DNA of 64,000 nucleotides from an uncultured Marinobacterium sp. (GTDB lineage: Bacteria > Pseudomonadota > Gammaproteobacteria > Pseudomonadales > Balneatricaceae). The first letter of the stretch is position 1; the number at the start of each line of letters is the position of its first letter. Below the pieces are notes generated by a model. It worked only from the letters and a program-made list of their open reading frames with translations. It did no database searches and was not told the origin of the DNA. A program made the position numbers and the translations under genes. This document shows, piece by piece, positions 26,773 through 35,127 of this stretch. Location: assembly GCA_947501565.1 (NCBI GenBank), contig CANMWJ010000010.1, forward strand, positions 62,001 to 126,000, given 5' to 3'.

Positions 26773-27411
26773 ATGATTCTTTACGATTACTGCCGCTCCT
26801 CCGCTGCGTATCGCGTACGTATCGCCCTGAACCTGAAGGGTATGGATTACGAGCAGATTCCTGTAAACCTGCTGAAAGGTGAGCAGGGCGGTGATGAGAA
26901 CCGCGCCCGTAACCCGCAGGGTTTTGTGCCGTCGCTGGACGATAACGGTGAGATGTTCAACCAGTCGCTGGCGATCTGTGAGTACCTGGATGAAGCCTAC
27001 CCGGAAAGCGCTCAGTTGCTGCCGCAGAGCGCACTGGAAAAAGCACGTGTACGTAGCCTGGCACAGCTGATCGCTTGTGATATTCATCCGGTGAACAACC
27101 TGCGTATCCTCAAATACCTGGTGGGTGAGTTTGGTGTTTCTGACGAACAGAAAGCCGAATGGTACCAGCACTGGGTGAAGGAGGGCTTTGCTGCGCTGGA
27201 GCGTCGTCTGGCTGAATCTGATCAGACGGGTAAGTTCTGCCACGGCGATACGCCAACGCTGGCAGACCTGTGTCTGGTACCTCAGGTGTTCAATGCTAAC
27301 CGCTTTAAAGTAGATATGAGTGCCTACCCAACCATCAGCCGTATCGCTGATGCGTGCAACGAACTGGATGCTTTCTCCAAAGCACATCCGGATCTGCAGC
27401 CGGGCGCATAA
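26773..27411 (+). CDS. maiA: Maleylacetoacetate isomerase
   Basis: The start is at ATG 26773 (MILYDYCRSSAAYRV), preceded by AAAAGGAAG. 212 aa zeta-class GST fold; it isomerises maleylacetoacetate to fumarylacetoacetate with glutathione. The motif usually written SSCSxRVRIAL reads SSAAYRVRIALNLKG, so the Cys is Ala while the active Ser is kept, a common bacterial form. NPQGFVPSLDDNG and QSLAICEYLDE complete the GSH site. Confidence 0.95.
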   Translation: MILYDYCRSSAAYRVRIALNLKGMDYEQIPVNLLKGEQGGDENRARNPQGFVPSLDDNGEMFNQSLAICEYLDEAYPESAQLLPQSALEKARVRSLAQLIACDIHPVNNLRILKYLVGEFGVSDEQKAEWYQHWVKEGFAALERRLAESDQTGKFCHGDTPTLADLCLVPQVFNANRFKVDMSAYPTISRIADACNELDAFSKAHPDLQPGA

Positions 27412-27442
27412 GCGTTCGACGCGAAAAGCATAAATAAAAAGG

Positions 27443-27470
27443 GGAATCCTTTTCGGGATTCCGCTTTTTT
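27443..27470 (+). terminator. Terminator after maiA
   Basis: GGAATCC (27443-27449) and GGATTCC (27456-27462) arms followed by a T-run. The IS element sits about 10 bp further on. Confidence 0.85.
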
Positions 27471-27532
27471 TATGCTGCCTGTCCCGTCCTGAATAACGTT
27501 GACACTTTTCGATCATCAAATCGGAAGGTGTT

Positions 27533-27928
27533 ATGAAATCAAGAACTAAGCGTACTCAACGCGATTATTCCCTCGCCTTTAAATTGTCGGTTGTCGACCA
27601 AGTCGAAGCGGGCGAGCTAACCTATAAGCAAGCTCAGAGCCATTATGGCATTCAAGGCCGTTCAACCGTATTGGTTTGGCTCCGCAAACATGGCAGGCTA
27701 AATTGGTCTAAAGGAACACCAATGGACCTTGCCAACACGATGCCTGACAAACCCTTAGAGCTAACCCCAGAGCAACGGATCAAAGAGCTTGAGCAGAAGC
27801 TGGCTGACGTGCAGCAGAAAGCGGATTTCTTTGAAGCCGTGGTTGATGTCCTCAAACGCGATCATGGGATCCGCGTAGTAAAAAAGCCTCGCGGCAAGTC
27901 ATCGAAGAGCGACAGGTCATCGGGCTAA
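27533..27928 (+). CDS. IS3-family transposase OrfA
   Basis: 131 aa helix-turn-helix protein (RDYSLAFKLSVVDQVEAG, GRSTVLVWLRKHG), ending in a Lys-rich tail after a leucine-zipper-like helix (ELEQKLADVQQKADFFEAVV). It binds the IS ends and, by -1 frameshifting at A-AAA-AAG (27880-27886), also makes the OrfAB transposase. Confidence 0.92.
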   Translation: MKSRTKRTQRDYSLAFKLSVVDQVEAGELTYKQAQSHYGIQGRSTVLVWLRKHGRLNWSKGTPMDLANTMPDKPLELTPEQRIKELEQKLADVQQKADFFEAVVDVLKRDHGIRVVKKPRGKSSKSDRSSG

Positions 27929-28749
27929 CAGTGACGCGGGCTTGCCAAATCCTCGACATCAGCCGACAGGCCTATTACCAGCAGCGCCTGCGCGCTAAGC
28001 AGCACGCCGAGCGGCAGGGTGCCATACTCGGCTTTATTCAGCATGAGCGCCTGCGTCAACCGCAGCTAGGGACGCGTAAACTGCTGCACCTGTTGAATAC
28101 AGAGACGCAGTTAAAAATCGGTAGGGATAAACTCTTTGAACTGCTCAGGGAGCGCCGATTGCTGGTTCGGCGACGCAGGGCATATCACAAGACGACGCAC
28201 AGCCATCATCGCTTCTGGTGCCACCCAAACTTGCTCAAGCCGGATGCAGGGCAAGTGAAAGCCAAGCGGCCCGAGCAGATCTGGGTAGCTGACATTACGT
28301 ATCTACCCGTGCGGCATGGCGAAGCCTACCTCAGCCTGGTGACGGATGCGTACTCACGTAAAATCGTTGGTTATCACGTACATGGTGATCTGAAAGCAGA
28401 GTCTGTCGTTACGGCTTACCAGAAAGCCTTGCGCGGTTATCAGGGAAGTGAAGGGCTCATCCACCATTCTGATAGGGGCATACAGTACTGTTCAAAGCGG
28501 TACCAAGCCGTACACAAGAAGCACGGCGTGCGGTGTTCGATGACCGATGGGTATGACTGTTACCAGAACGCCCTTGCGGAAAGAGTGAACGGGATATTGA
28601 AAGGTGAGTATCTGCTGAGAAAACCCGATGACTTAGAGCAAGCGGTCATCATGGTTGATGAGTCGGTGCATCTCTACAATACACGACGGCCGCACATGGC
28701 CTTAAAATACAAAACGCCCGATGAAGTGCATCGGGCGTTTTTAACCTGA
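27847..28749 (+). CDS. IS3-family transposase OrfB (DDE), -1 frame
   Basis: The frame opens at 27847, inside orfA, and is reached by -1 slippage; the first possible independent start is GTG 27931, giving 272 aa. The rve core shows the DDE residues in VADITYLPV, HHSDRGIQYC and NALAERVNGILKGEYL with the expected downstream spacing. No stops or shifts interrupt it, so the element looks active. The last codons carry a terminator hairpin (28711-28742). Confidence 0.93.
   Translation, partial: CPQTRSWDPRSKKASRQVIEERQVIGLTVTRACQILDISRQAYYQQRLRAKQHAERQGAILGFIQHERLRQPQLGTRKLLHLLNTETQLKIGRDKLFELLRERRLLVRRRRAYHKTTHSHHRFWCHPNLLKPDAGQVKAKRPEQIWVADITYLPVRHGEAYLSLVTDAYSRKIVGYHVHGDLKAESVVTAYQKALRGYQGSEGLIHHSDRGIQYCSKRYQAVHKKHGVRCSMTDGYDCYQNALAERVNGILKGEYLLRKPDDLEQAVIMVDESVHLYNTRRPHMALKYKTPDEVHRAFLT
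28711..28742 (+). terminator. Terminator embedded in the orfB 3' end
   Basis: ACGCCCGATG (28714-28723) and CATCGGGCGT (28729-28738), 5-nt loop, then T-run, with AAAA on the left side. The hairpin overlaps the last codons of the transposase and would work in both directions. Confidence 0.8.
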
Positions 28750-28842
28750 AATAGTGTCAACCTATATCAGGACAAGACAGCCGAAAGGGCTTTGCTTGCC
28801 GGTCGGGTCGTCACAACACCGGGAAGTTAATGGGTAGTTCGA

Positions 28843-28876
28843 TGTTGGGAGTCGCTGGCGCTCGTCACCAACCTAC
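28843..28876. repeat. REP-like repeat unit
   Basis: TGTTGGGAGTCGCTGGCGCT followed by CGTCACCAACCTAC, the same family as at 3.2-3.5 kb and 6.54 kb, lying between the IS and the 3' end of the EAL-HDOD gene. Confidence 0.75.
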
Positions 28877-28884
28877 AGCGATAG

Positions 28885-30105
28885 TTAAGAGGCGTGCATC
28901 TCAAGCAGGGCTTCGTGAGTCCACTGCACGCTTTCGCGGTAGGCTTTTTCGTACAGGTCTACGTCGATATCCAATGGCAGGTCGTTCCAGTTGCCGGATT
29001 CATAGGCCACAACAGCGTGCAATGTTTTGCCGATCTCGCCATCGTAGTGGGTGATCGCCTTTTTGATATCGTCGCCGACAGGTACCTGTTCCAGCATTGT
29101 CTGCTGATCGATATCCAGCAGGGCGTGAAGGCCTGAGAGCATGCCTGCCATAAAGTAGCTGCCCGCGTTACGCTTGCGGGCGGATTTAGCGACGTTCTCA
29201 CACATTGCACCGCGGATCAGCAACATGCGGCTAAGCTCTTCTGGTTTGTCCTGATGGCTGGTCATGGCGATCAGCGTGGCCCAGCGTTTAACCTGTTCCA
29301 TGCCGAGCAGGACTACCGCATCGGCGATGGACTCAATCTTGCGCACCAGTGAGTAGGCGGCGGAGTTAACGATACGCAGTAACTTAAATGTCAGGATAGG
29401 GTCCTGAATGATGAGGGCTTCCAGCTCCTCCGGTTTGACGTCCTCGCGCTGAAGTTCCTGCACCAGTCGCAGCAGCGCGCCGCCGCTGGCTTCAATCTTC
29501 TTACCTTTTACCAGCTTCGGTTTACTCAGGAAGTGGCCCTGGAACAGCTTGAAACCCAGTTGGCTGCAGATCTCCAGAATCTCATAGGTTTCGATCTTCA
29601 CGGCAATCGGGGTCACCTTGTGCTTATGAAGGATCTGAATGTGCTCTTTCAGCTCTTTACCGGTGGTGTGAGCGACATCCACTTTGACCATATGGACCAG
29701 GTCGAGAAGCGCCTCGTATTTCGGATCGTAGCTGAAGTTGTCGAGTACCAGACGGTAGCCGTCGCGAGAGAGGTTAAAGATCGCCTGCACAAACGCTTTG
29801 GTGATGTGGGCGCTCTCCGGGATCTCAATCACGACCTGCTTACGGGGCAGGTCGGGGAAGTTGCCGTCCAGCAGCAGCTCTTCACTGACGTTGATAAAGG
29901 CAGGTACGCGACGTACGGAGCCTGCGTCGGTGATGCTGGTGTAAGCGTTAATCAGTACTTCAGTGGTGGCGAGGGAGTTGCGAAAGACTGCATTTTCTGT
30001 TGCGTCATCGTTGCGGTACAGCAACTCGTAGGCAACTACCTTGTGATTTCGATCGTAGATAGGTTGTCGAGCCATCAATACCTGGCCGGTATTATTCGAA
30101 TCCAT
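28885..30105 (-). CDS. EAL-HDOD signalling protein (catalytically degenerate EAL)
   Basis: 406 aa. The N-terminal EAL-like domain (about 8-200) starts ARQPIYDRNHKVVAYELLYR; the signature E-x-L is not kept, EIPES replaces the Mg-binding Glu context, and the domain ends FKLFQGHFLSKP. The HDOD domain (about 200-390) has PILTFKLLRIVNSAAYSLV and ADAVVLLGMEQVKRW. Such YuxH/CdgJ-type proteins do not hydrolyse c-di-GMP but act as signalling adaptors, often in motility. Monocistronic and convergent with the IS. Confidence 0.92.
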   Translation of the reverse strand: MDSNNTGQVLMARQPIYDRNHKVVAYELLYRNDDATENAVFRNSLATTEVLINAYTSITDAGSVRRVPAFINVSEELLLDGNFPDLPRKQVVIEIPESAHITKAFVQAIFNLSRDGYRLVLDNFSYDPKYEALLDLVHMVKVDVAHTTGKELKEHIQILHKHKVTPIAVKIETYEILEICSQLGFKLFQGHFLSKPKLVKGKKIEASGGALLRLVQELQREDVKPEELEALIIQDPILTFKLLRIVNSAAYSLVRKIESIADAVVLLGMEQVKRWATLIAMTSHQDKPEELSRMLLIRGAMCENVAKSARKRNAGSYFMAGMLSGLHALLDIDQQTMLEQVPVGDDIKKAITHYDGEIGKTLHAVVAYESGNWNDLPLDIDVDLYEKAYRESVQWTHEALLEMHAS

Positions 30106-30318
30106 CTAACCCGCGTTCCCCATTTGTTTCACAGCTAACGTTTTGAAGGTTTTAAGTGTAACCCCCGTAGACCCAAAGAGGATAGGTCATTTTTGGGGAG
30201 GGGCAAGCTGAAACTGCAATAAATCGGGCTCTGCGCGCCGAGAAAAATTAAAAAATCTGTGACGATAAAGGGTCTTGTATAAGTCGGCAATATGTAATTT
30301 TCCTACAAGATGTTGCGT

Positions 30319-30332
30319 TTGATTTACATCAA
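30319..30332. promoter_or_regulatory. FNR/Anr-type box upstream of ppk2
   Basis: TTGATTTACATCAA, an exact TTGAT-N4-ATCAA match, 76 nt before the ppk2 start. It lies in the 300-bp gap between divergent genes; no other feature is seen in that gap. Confidence 0.65.
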
Positions 30333-30408
30333 AATCCCGGGGTGTTTCAAGGAGGATAATGTCTGTGTAAACAAAGAGATAAGAGCTAAACGTCAAAAGG
30401 AGGACTAC

Positions 30409-31281
30409 ATGACCGCAGAACCTCAAGTTACCCCTTCCGGTTCCGATGCAGTGACCACGTTGGAGGCTGTATTGAGCAGTGGAAATGACTACCCATACGA
30501 TAAGAAGATCTCTCGCGCTGAGTATGAGAAGCAAAAGAAAGAGCTGCAGATAGAACTGCTTAAAATGCAGCAGTGGGTGAGAGATACCGGCCAGCGCGTT
30601 GTGATCCTGTTTGAAGGACGAGATGCTGCAGGTAAAGGGGGAACAATCAAACGCTTTATGGAGCACCTGAATCCTCGTGGTGCCAAGGTGGTTGCACTGG
30701 AGAAACCGACGGAAGTGGAATCCGGCCAGTGGTACTACCAGCGTTATATTCAGCATCTGCCAACGGAAGGGGAGATCGTGCTCTTCGACCGTTCCTGGTA
30801 CAACCGTGCGGGTGTTGAGAAGGTGATGAACTTCTGTAGTCCGGGCGAGTATCTCGAGTTTATGCGTCAGACGCCGGATCTGGAGCGTATGTTGGTGCGC
30901 AGCGGTATCCGTGTATTCAAATTCTGGTTCTCAGTGAGTCGCGATGAACAGTTCCGCCGTTTTCAGGCGCGTCGTACCGACCCGCTGAAACAGTGGAAGC
31001 TGTCGCCAATCGATCTGGCTTCTTTGGATAAGTGGGATGATTACACGGAAGCTAAGGAATCGATGTTCTTCTACACCGATACTGCGGATGCGCCGTGGAC
31101 AGTGATTAAGTCCAACGATAAGAAACGTGCGCGCCTCAATGCAATGCGTTACATCCTGACCAGGATGCCATATCCGAATAAAAATGAAGCGCTGGATCTG
31201 GAACCCGATCCGCTGATTGTTGGTAACGCTAAAGACGTACATGAGCGTGATGAGCATGTCCTGATTCCAAGCACTGCATGA
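30409..31281 (+). CDS. ppk2: Polyphosphate kinase 2
   Basis: The start is at ATG 30409 (MTAEPQVTPSG), preceded by AAAAGGAGG; upstream in-frame codons are leader. 290 aa single-domain PPK2. Walker A lies in FEGRDAAGKGGTIKRF, Walker B in LFDRSWYNRAGVEKVM, and the lid in FQARRTDPLKQWKLSP. It transfers phosphate between polyphosphate and nucleoside diphosphates (GDP/ADP). The FNR/Anr box upstream suggests induction at low oxygen. It is followed by a small conserved-looking helical protein. Confidence 0.95.
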   Translation: MTAEPQVTPSGSDAVTTLEAVLSSGNDYPYDKKISRAEYEKQKKELQIELLKMQQWVRDTGQRVVILFEGRDAAGKGGTIKRFMEHLNPRGAKVVALEKPTEVESGQWYYQRYIQHLPTEGEIVLFDRSWYNRAGVEKVMNFCSPGEYLEFMRQTPDLERMLVRSGIRVFKFWFSVSRDEQFRRFQARRTDPLKQWKLSPIDLASLDKWDDYTEAKESMFFYTDTADAPWTVIKSNDKKRARLNAMRYILTRMPYPNKNEALDLEPDPLIVGNAKDVHERDEHVLIPSTA

Positions 31282-31335
31282 ATAACGTCATAGCTTGCCC
31301 AGGAAAACGTATCGGTTAACAGAAGGAACACAAAT

Positions 31336-31563
31336 ATGACCATGAAACAAACCCAGCACGCCAACAACGTCGTTGAAGCATTTAAAGCCAAACTGTCAGA
31401 CGAACAGAAAATTGCGATTGGTTCGGCGCACTTTGATGAACTGTCACTGCTGATTGAATCGGCCATGAGCACGGCAGTGCTGGAGGAGATGGAGAAAGCT
31501 GCGGACCAGGTAGATGCATTGGCGCACAAGCTTCGCCATTTCGCTGAACACTTCGACAACTAA
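31336..31563 (+). CDS. Small acidic helical protein
   Basis: 75 aa, almost entirely predicted alpha-helical (VVEAFKAKLSDEQKIAIG, AVLEEMEKAADQVDALAHKL), no Cys, no TM. AGAAGGAA precedes the ATG, and a terminator follows, so it is the last gene of the ppk2 unit. No family recognised; its fixed place after ppk2 suggests a linked role. Confidence 0.65.
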   Translation: MTMKQTQHANNVVEAFKAKLSDEQKIAIGSAHFDELSLLIESAMSTAVLEEMEKAADQVDALAHKLRHFAEHFDN

Positions 31564-31576
31564 GTCATAGCTATTT

Positions 31577-31612
31577 GCAGGCCGTCGCTTCTGTGCGGCC
31601 TGCGTTGTTTTT
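31577..31612 (+). terminator. Terminator of the ppk2 unit
   Basis: GCAGGCCG (31577-31584) and CGGCCTGC (31596-31603), then GTTGTTTTT. Confidence 0.85.
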
Positions 31613-31781
31613 ATAGAACCCTGCCTTCCGGATCGTCCGATCTACTCAGCTGTTATTAACCACTACGTCTCTGCCCGGGTAAGTCTGTGGTAGAATTCCC
31701 GCTTTAACGCGATACCCGGCGTATCTCTATTATGATCCCGGATGTATGAGCATCTATTCAGCAGCAAAATAAGGTACCGTT

Positions 31782-32699
31782 TTGAGCATAAATTGGTTCC
31801 CTGGGCACATGCACAAAGCCCGGAAAGAGATCGCCAAGGTGATGGATGAAGTTGATGTCATCATTGAGGTTCTGGACGCGCGTCTGCCGCAATCCAGTAA
31901 AAACCCTTTGGTGGATTCCCTGCGTAAGGGTAAACCTGCCATTAAACTGCTGAATAAGAGCGATCTGGCTGATCCTGAACGTACCAAGGAGTGGTTGGAT
32001 TACTTCAACGCGCAACCTGATACCTTGGCCGTTGCGTTGGATTACGAGCAGAAAAAGCAGATCAACCGTATCCCGGAACTCTGCAAGAAGATGGTACCGT
32101 CCCGTGCAGAAGCCGGGCGTCCGGTACGTGCCATGATCATGGGTATTCCCAACGTGGGCAAATCCACCATGATCAATGCGTTGCTGGGTAAGAAAATTGC
32201 CAAAGTGGGTAACGAGCCAGCGGTCACCAAAACCCAGACACGTTTCACCACAAAAAATGGCATGGCCTTATCCGATACGCCGGGTATACTCTGGCCAAAA
32301 ATTGAAGACCCCGACTCTGGCTACCGTCTGGCAGCGAGTGGCGCGATCAAAGATACCGCGATTGAGTATGAAGATGTGGCGCTGTTTGCCGCTGGTTTTA
32401 TGCTCTCTGATTACCCCCAGCGTGCACAGGAGCGTTACAAGCTGAAAACGCTGCCGGAAGCACCCGAGCAGCTGCTGGACGAGATCGGTCGTAAGCGCGG
32501 TGGATTACGTCCCGGTGGAGTGATCGACATGCACAAAGCGTCCGAGGTGCTGCTGCACGAGATGCGCTCCGGCAAGCTGGGGCGTATCAGCTTTGAGACC
32601 GTAGCCGAGTGGGAAGAGAAACACCGTCTGGCGGAGATCGCCCGACTTGAAGCTGAAGCTGCCGAGCGAGCTGAAGCTGAGCAACAGGAGCAGAAATGA
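31782..32699 (+). CDS. ylqF: Ribosome biogenesis GTPase YlqF/RbgA family
   Basis: 305 aa with a TTG start (MSINWFPGHMHKARKEI, the conserved family N-terminus). Circularly permuted GTPase: G4 LLNKSDL comes first, then G1 GIPNVGKSTMINALLG and G3 DTPG in LSDTPGILWPK. The C-terminal helical domain ends in an acidic Ala/Glu tail. The family acts in late 50S subunit assembly. Its stop codon overlaps the next gene (ATGA). Confidence 0.95.
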   Translation: MSINWFPGHMHKARKEIAKVMDEVDVIIEVLDARLPQSSKNPLVDSLRKGKPAIKLLNKSDLADPERTKEWLDYFNAQPDTLAVALDYEQKKQINRIPELCKKMVPSRAEAGRPVRAMIMGIPNVGKSTMINALLGKKIAKVGNEPAVTKTQTRFTTKNGMALSDTPGILWPKIEDPDSGYRLAASGAIKDTAIEYEDVALFAAGFMLSDYPQRAQERYKLKTLPEAPEQLLDEIGRKRGGLRPGGVIDMHKASEVLLHEMRSGKLGRISFETVAEWEEKHRLAEIARLEAEAAERAEAEQQEQK

Positions 32700-32971
32700 G
32701 CCGTGTAAAGAAGAAACGCAGCCACACTAACCAGTATATCTTCGAAGATGCCGGTCCGAGTAAGGGTGAGCGACTGGCGAACCCGGAAAGTTACGAAAGC
32801 CGCAAGAAGAAAGCGCTGGCTGAGAGGAAAAAGAAACGTTCTGTTTACCAGAAAGAGCTGGATAAGCAGAAAGAAGAACAGCAGAAACAGTCTCAGGACA
32901 ACCGTCCACGAGGTGGTCGTCTGGCGGATAAGATCCGTAAGATGAACGCCGACAAGAAAGACGACCAGTAA
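32696..32971 (+). CDS. Small highly charged protein overlapping ylqF
   Basis: 91 aa. The start overlaps the ylqF stop by 4 nt, so translation is coupled. Very basic and hydrophilic (SRVKKKRSHTNQY, RKKKALAERKKKRS), with a Gln/Lys-rich middle and no hydrophobic core, so probably disordered or RNA-binding. No family recognised; coupling to a 50S assembly GTPase suggests ribosome or RNA association. Confidence 0.75.
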   Translation: MSRVKKKRSHTNQYIFEDAGPSKGERLANPESYESRKKKALAERKKKRSVYQKELDKQKEEQQKQSQDNRPRGGRLADKIRKMNADKKDDQ

Positions 32972-32991
32972 CACGCTGCTTCGTTAAAAAG

Positions 32992-33047
32992 AACCTGAAT
33001 CAGTCTCGGCATCCGAAAGGAGAGCAGGGGCTGGTTCAGGTTTTTTT
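32992..33047 (+). terminator. Terminator after the ylqF unit
   Basis: AACCTGAATCAG (32992-33003) pairs with CTGGTTCAGGTT (33031-33042) with one unpaired position; the T-run continues to 33047. Confidence 0.78.
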
Positions 33048-33148
33048 GTGCCAGCAAGCCTGCGTTGCTGGCTGTAAGTTGTACGAATGGTTTGATCTCC
33101 GGGTAACCCTCTTCTATTTTTTGGTTACGCCCCAACGGAGATACGAAC

Positions 33149-33403
33149 ATGTCTCACTCACCCGTACATCGAGCCGGGGATGCACCCGTTAAGGTCCACC
33201 TTAAAGAGGGGGAAACGTATACCTGGTGTGCCTGTGGTCGCTCAAACAACCAGCCATTTTGCGATGGTTCCCATCAGGGCACAGGCATCGATCCTGTCGT
33301 CTTTGTTGCGGAACGCGACGGCGACGTCTGGCTCTGCATGTGTAAGCAGAGCGGGACACCTCCATTATGTGATGGCAGCCATAAGCGGAAAGATAAGCTG
33401 TAG
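33149..33403 (+). CDS. CDGSH iron-sulfur protein with two motifs
   Basis: 84 aa. Two CDGSH-type [2Fe-2S] sites: CACGRSNNQPFCDGSHQ (about 27-43) and CMCKQSGTPPLCDGSHK (about 63-79), each with the 3-Cys/1-His ligand pattern. Bacterial tandem-motif proteins are small electron-transfer or redox-sensing proteins. Single gene. Confidence 0.93.
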   Translation: MSHSPVHRAGDAPVKVHLKEGETYTWCACGRSNNQPFCDGSHQGTGIDPVVFVAERDGDVWLCMCKQSGTPPLCDGSHKRKDKL

Positions 33404-33461
33404 AACGCTGTCATAAGCGTTGTGATAAACTAGCCGCCTTTTGACCCTTGAGGCAGCTCCC

Positions 33462-34643
33462 TTGCAGCAGTACGACGTTATTATCGTGGGTGCCGGCGCG
33501 TCCGGTTTGATGTGTGCAGCCACCGCAGGTTACCGTGGCCGTTCGGTGTTGGTAATCGAGCACACCAAAAAGATCGGCCGCAAGATCCTGATGTCCGGTG
33601 GCGGACGCTGCAACTTCACCAACATCCATAACGGCCCGGCCAACTTTATCTCGGCCAACCCTCACTTCTGCAAATCGGCTCTGAGTCGCTATTCCGCCCA
33701 GGACTTTATCGAGCTGGTGGACCGTCACGGTATCGAATACCACGAAAAAACGTTGGGTCAGCTGTTCTGCAACGAATCCAGCAAAGAGATCCTGCAGTTG
33801 CTGCTGACCGAATGCGACTGGGCGGGTGTAACGCTGCAGACGGAAACCGAGGTAAAAGGGATTGAGACGGTTGATGGTGGCTATCAGATTGAGACCTCCA
33901 AAGGCCCTATAAGCTGTGAGTCTCTGGTTGTCGCAACCGGTGGCCTGTCGATTCCGAATGGTGGAGCAACCGCGTTTGCGTTCAATGTAGCCGAACAGTT
34001 TGATATGAAGGTGCTGGAGCGCCGCGCCGCGCTGGTGCCGTTCACATTGCAACCGCAGGAGCTGGAAAGCTTCAAACCACTCTCAGGTATCTCACACGAC
34101 CCCGTAGAGATCAGCTACGGTAAAACCACCTTTAAAGAGAGCATGCTCTTCACCCATCGTGGTCTGAGCGGTCCGGCTGTGCTGCAGATCTCCTCCTACT
34201 GGGAGCCGGGTAAAGCGGTGACCATCAACCTGTTCCCTGAGTTGGATCTGCTTGAGTGGCTGAAAGATCAGCGTGAAGCCCGTCCAAAAGCAGAGATCAA
34301 AACTGTACTTTCAACCCTGATGACCAAACGCCTGGTGCAGACTTTCTGCGAGATCTGGAAGATCGACGGCACGCTGGGTCAGTGCAGTAACGAAAAGCTG
34401 CAGACAATTGCTGACCAATTCCACAACTGGCAGGTTAAACCAAGTGGCACTGAAGGTTACCGTACCGCCGAGGTGACTCTGGGTGGTATCGACACCAACG
34501 AGGTTTCCCAGAAAACTTTCGAAGCTAAGAAAGCACCGGGTATCTACTTTATCGGTGAGTGTCTGGATGTAACCGGACATCTTGGCGGGCATAACTTCCA
34601 GTGGGCATGGGCGTCTGGTTTTTGTGCAGGGCAGGCGGTTTAA
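33462..34643 (+). CDS. BaiN/HI0933-family flavoprotein
   Basis: The start is set at TTG 33462 (QQYDVIIVGAGASG), preceded by GAGG; TTG 33441 is an alternative. About 393 aa. FAD motif VIIVGAGASGLMCAATAG, family signature KIGRKILMSGGGRCNFTNIH, and a C-terminal FAD contact GIYFIGECLDVTGHLGGHNFQ. Family members are FAD/NAD(P) oxidoreductases of poorly known substrate. A hairpin GGTGCAATAG/CTATTGCACC follows at 34656-34681. Confidence 0.9.
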   Translation: MQQYDVIIVGAGASGLMCAATAGYRGRSVLVIEHTKKIGRKILMSGGGRCNFTNIHNGPANFISANPHFCKSALSRYSAQDFIELVDRHGIEYHEKTLGQLFCNESSKEILQLLLTECDWAGVTLQTETEVKGIETVDGGYQIETSKGPISCESLVVATGGLSIPNGGATAFAFNVAEQFDMKVLERRAALVPFTLQPQELESFKPLSGISHDPVEISYGKTTFKESMLFTHRGLSGPAVLQISSYWEPGKAVTINLFPELDLLEWLKDQREARPKAEIKTVLSTLMTKRLVQTFCEIWKIDGTLGQCSNEKLQTIADQFHNWQVKPSGTEGYRTAEVTLGGIDTNEVSQKTFEAKKAPGIYFIGECLDVTGHLGGHNFQWAWASGFCAGQAV

Positions 34644-35127
34644 GTGTCAGGGTAGGGTGCAATAGCAGAGTCTATTGCACCAAGACCCTTTGAACGGTGC
34701 GTTATGCTTAGCTAACAGCACCTTACACCAAATTTTTAGATGGCGTCTGTCATTCGCCGTTAAGTACGATCTGGATTCCTACGACTAGCTATCTGCTTGT
34801 ATTGGTTTATTTCTGAGTCAATGCAGACCTCCACTCCGCTGCCTAAGCTACAACGCTACTGTGAGAGCAGGTGCTGAAAGACAGCGCTTCACTTCAGAAC
34901 ACTTCTTACTCTTAAAACGAACTTGGTTGTTTGCTTCCATCAGGTCGTTATCTGTTTCTGATGAATAATCATCACCAAGAGGCAGAATCTTGCTTGCATG
35001 GATTCCGAATTGGAATTCATGGTATTCGAACATGTCCAGTCCTATTGCTTAAAGGAATCCTTTAGCCTTTTCTTCCAGTCATACAGCCCATAAACAGGGG
35101 CGGATCGGTTCTTTAGAGGAGGTGGCG
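34644..35127. other. Gene-free stretch before cytochrome b561
   Basis: Holds the hairpin at 34656-34681, the shared dyad motif at 35002-35027 and TAAAGGA-A-TCCTTTA at 35050-35064. An antisense 61-codon frame at 34848-35033 has no support. Confidence 0.6.
35002..35027 (+). promoter_or_regulatory. Shared dyad motif, copy 1
   Basis: ATTCC, 6 nt, then GAATTCATGGTATTC. Same layout as copies at 37661-37686 and 40941-40966. It lies 101 nt before the cytochrome b561 start. Confidence 0.65.

Larger units (their letters stand above)
27480..28779 (+). mobile_element. IS3-family insertion sequence, intact, 1300 bp
   Basis: Terminal inverted repeats 27480-27505 and 28754-28779 begin TGTC and match at 20 of 26 positions by eye, including GTCCTGA and GTTGACAC. 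Both ends are flanked by the same 3 bp, GCC (27477-27479 and 28780-28782), a target duplication of the size made by IS3-family elements. It encodes OrfA and OrfB with a slippery site at 27880-27886. The IS150-like group is suggested but not certain. It sits just past the maiA terminator and interrupts no recognisable gene. Confidence 0.93.
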
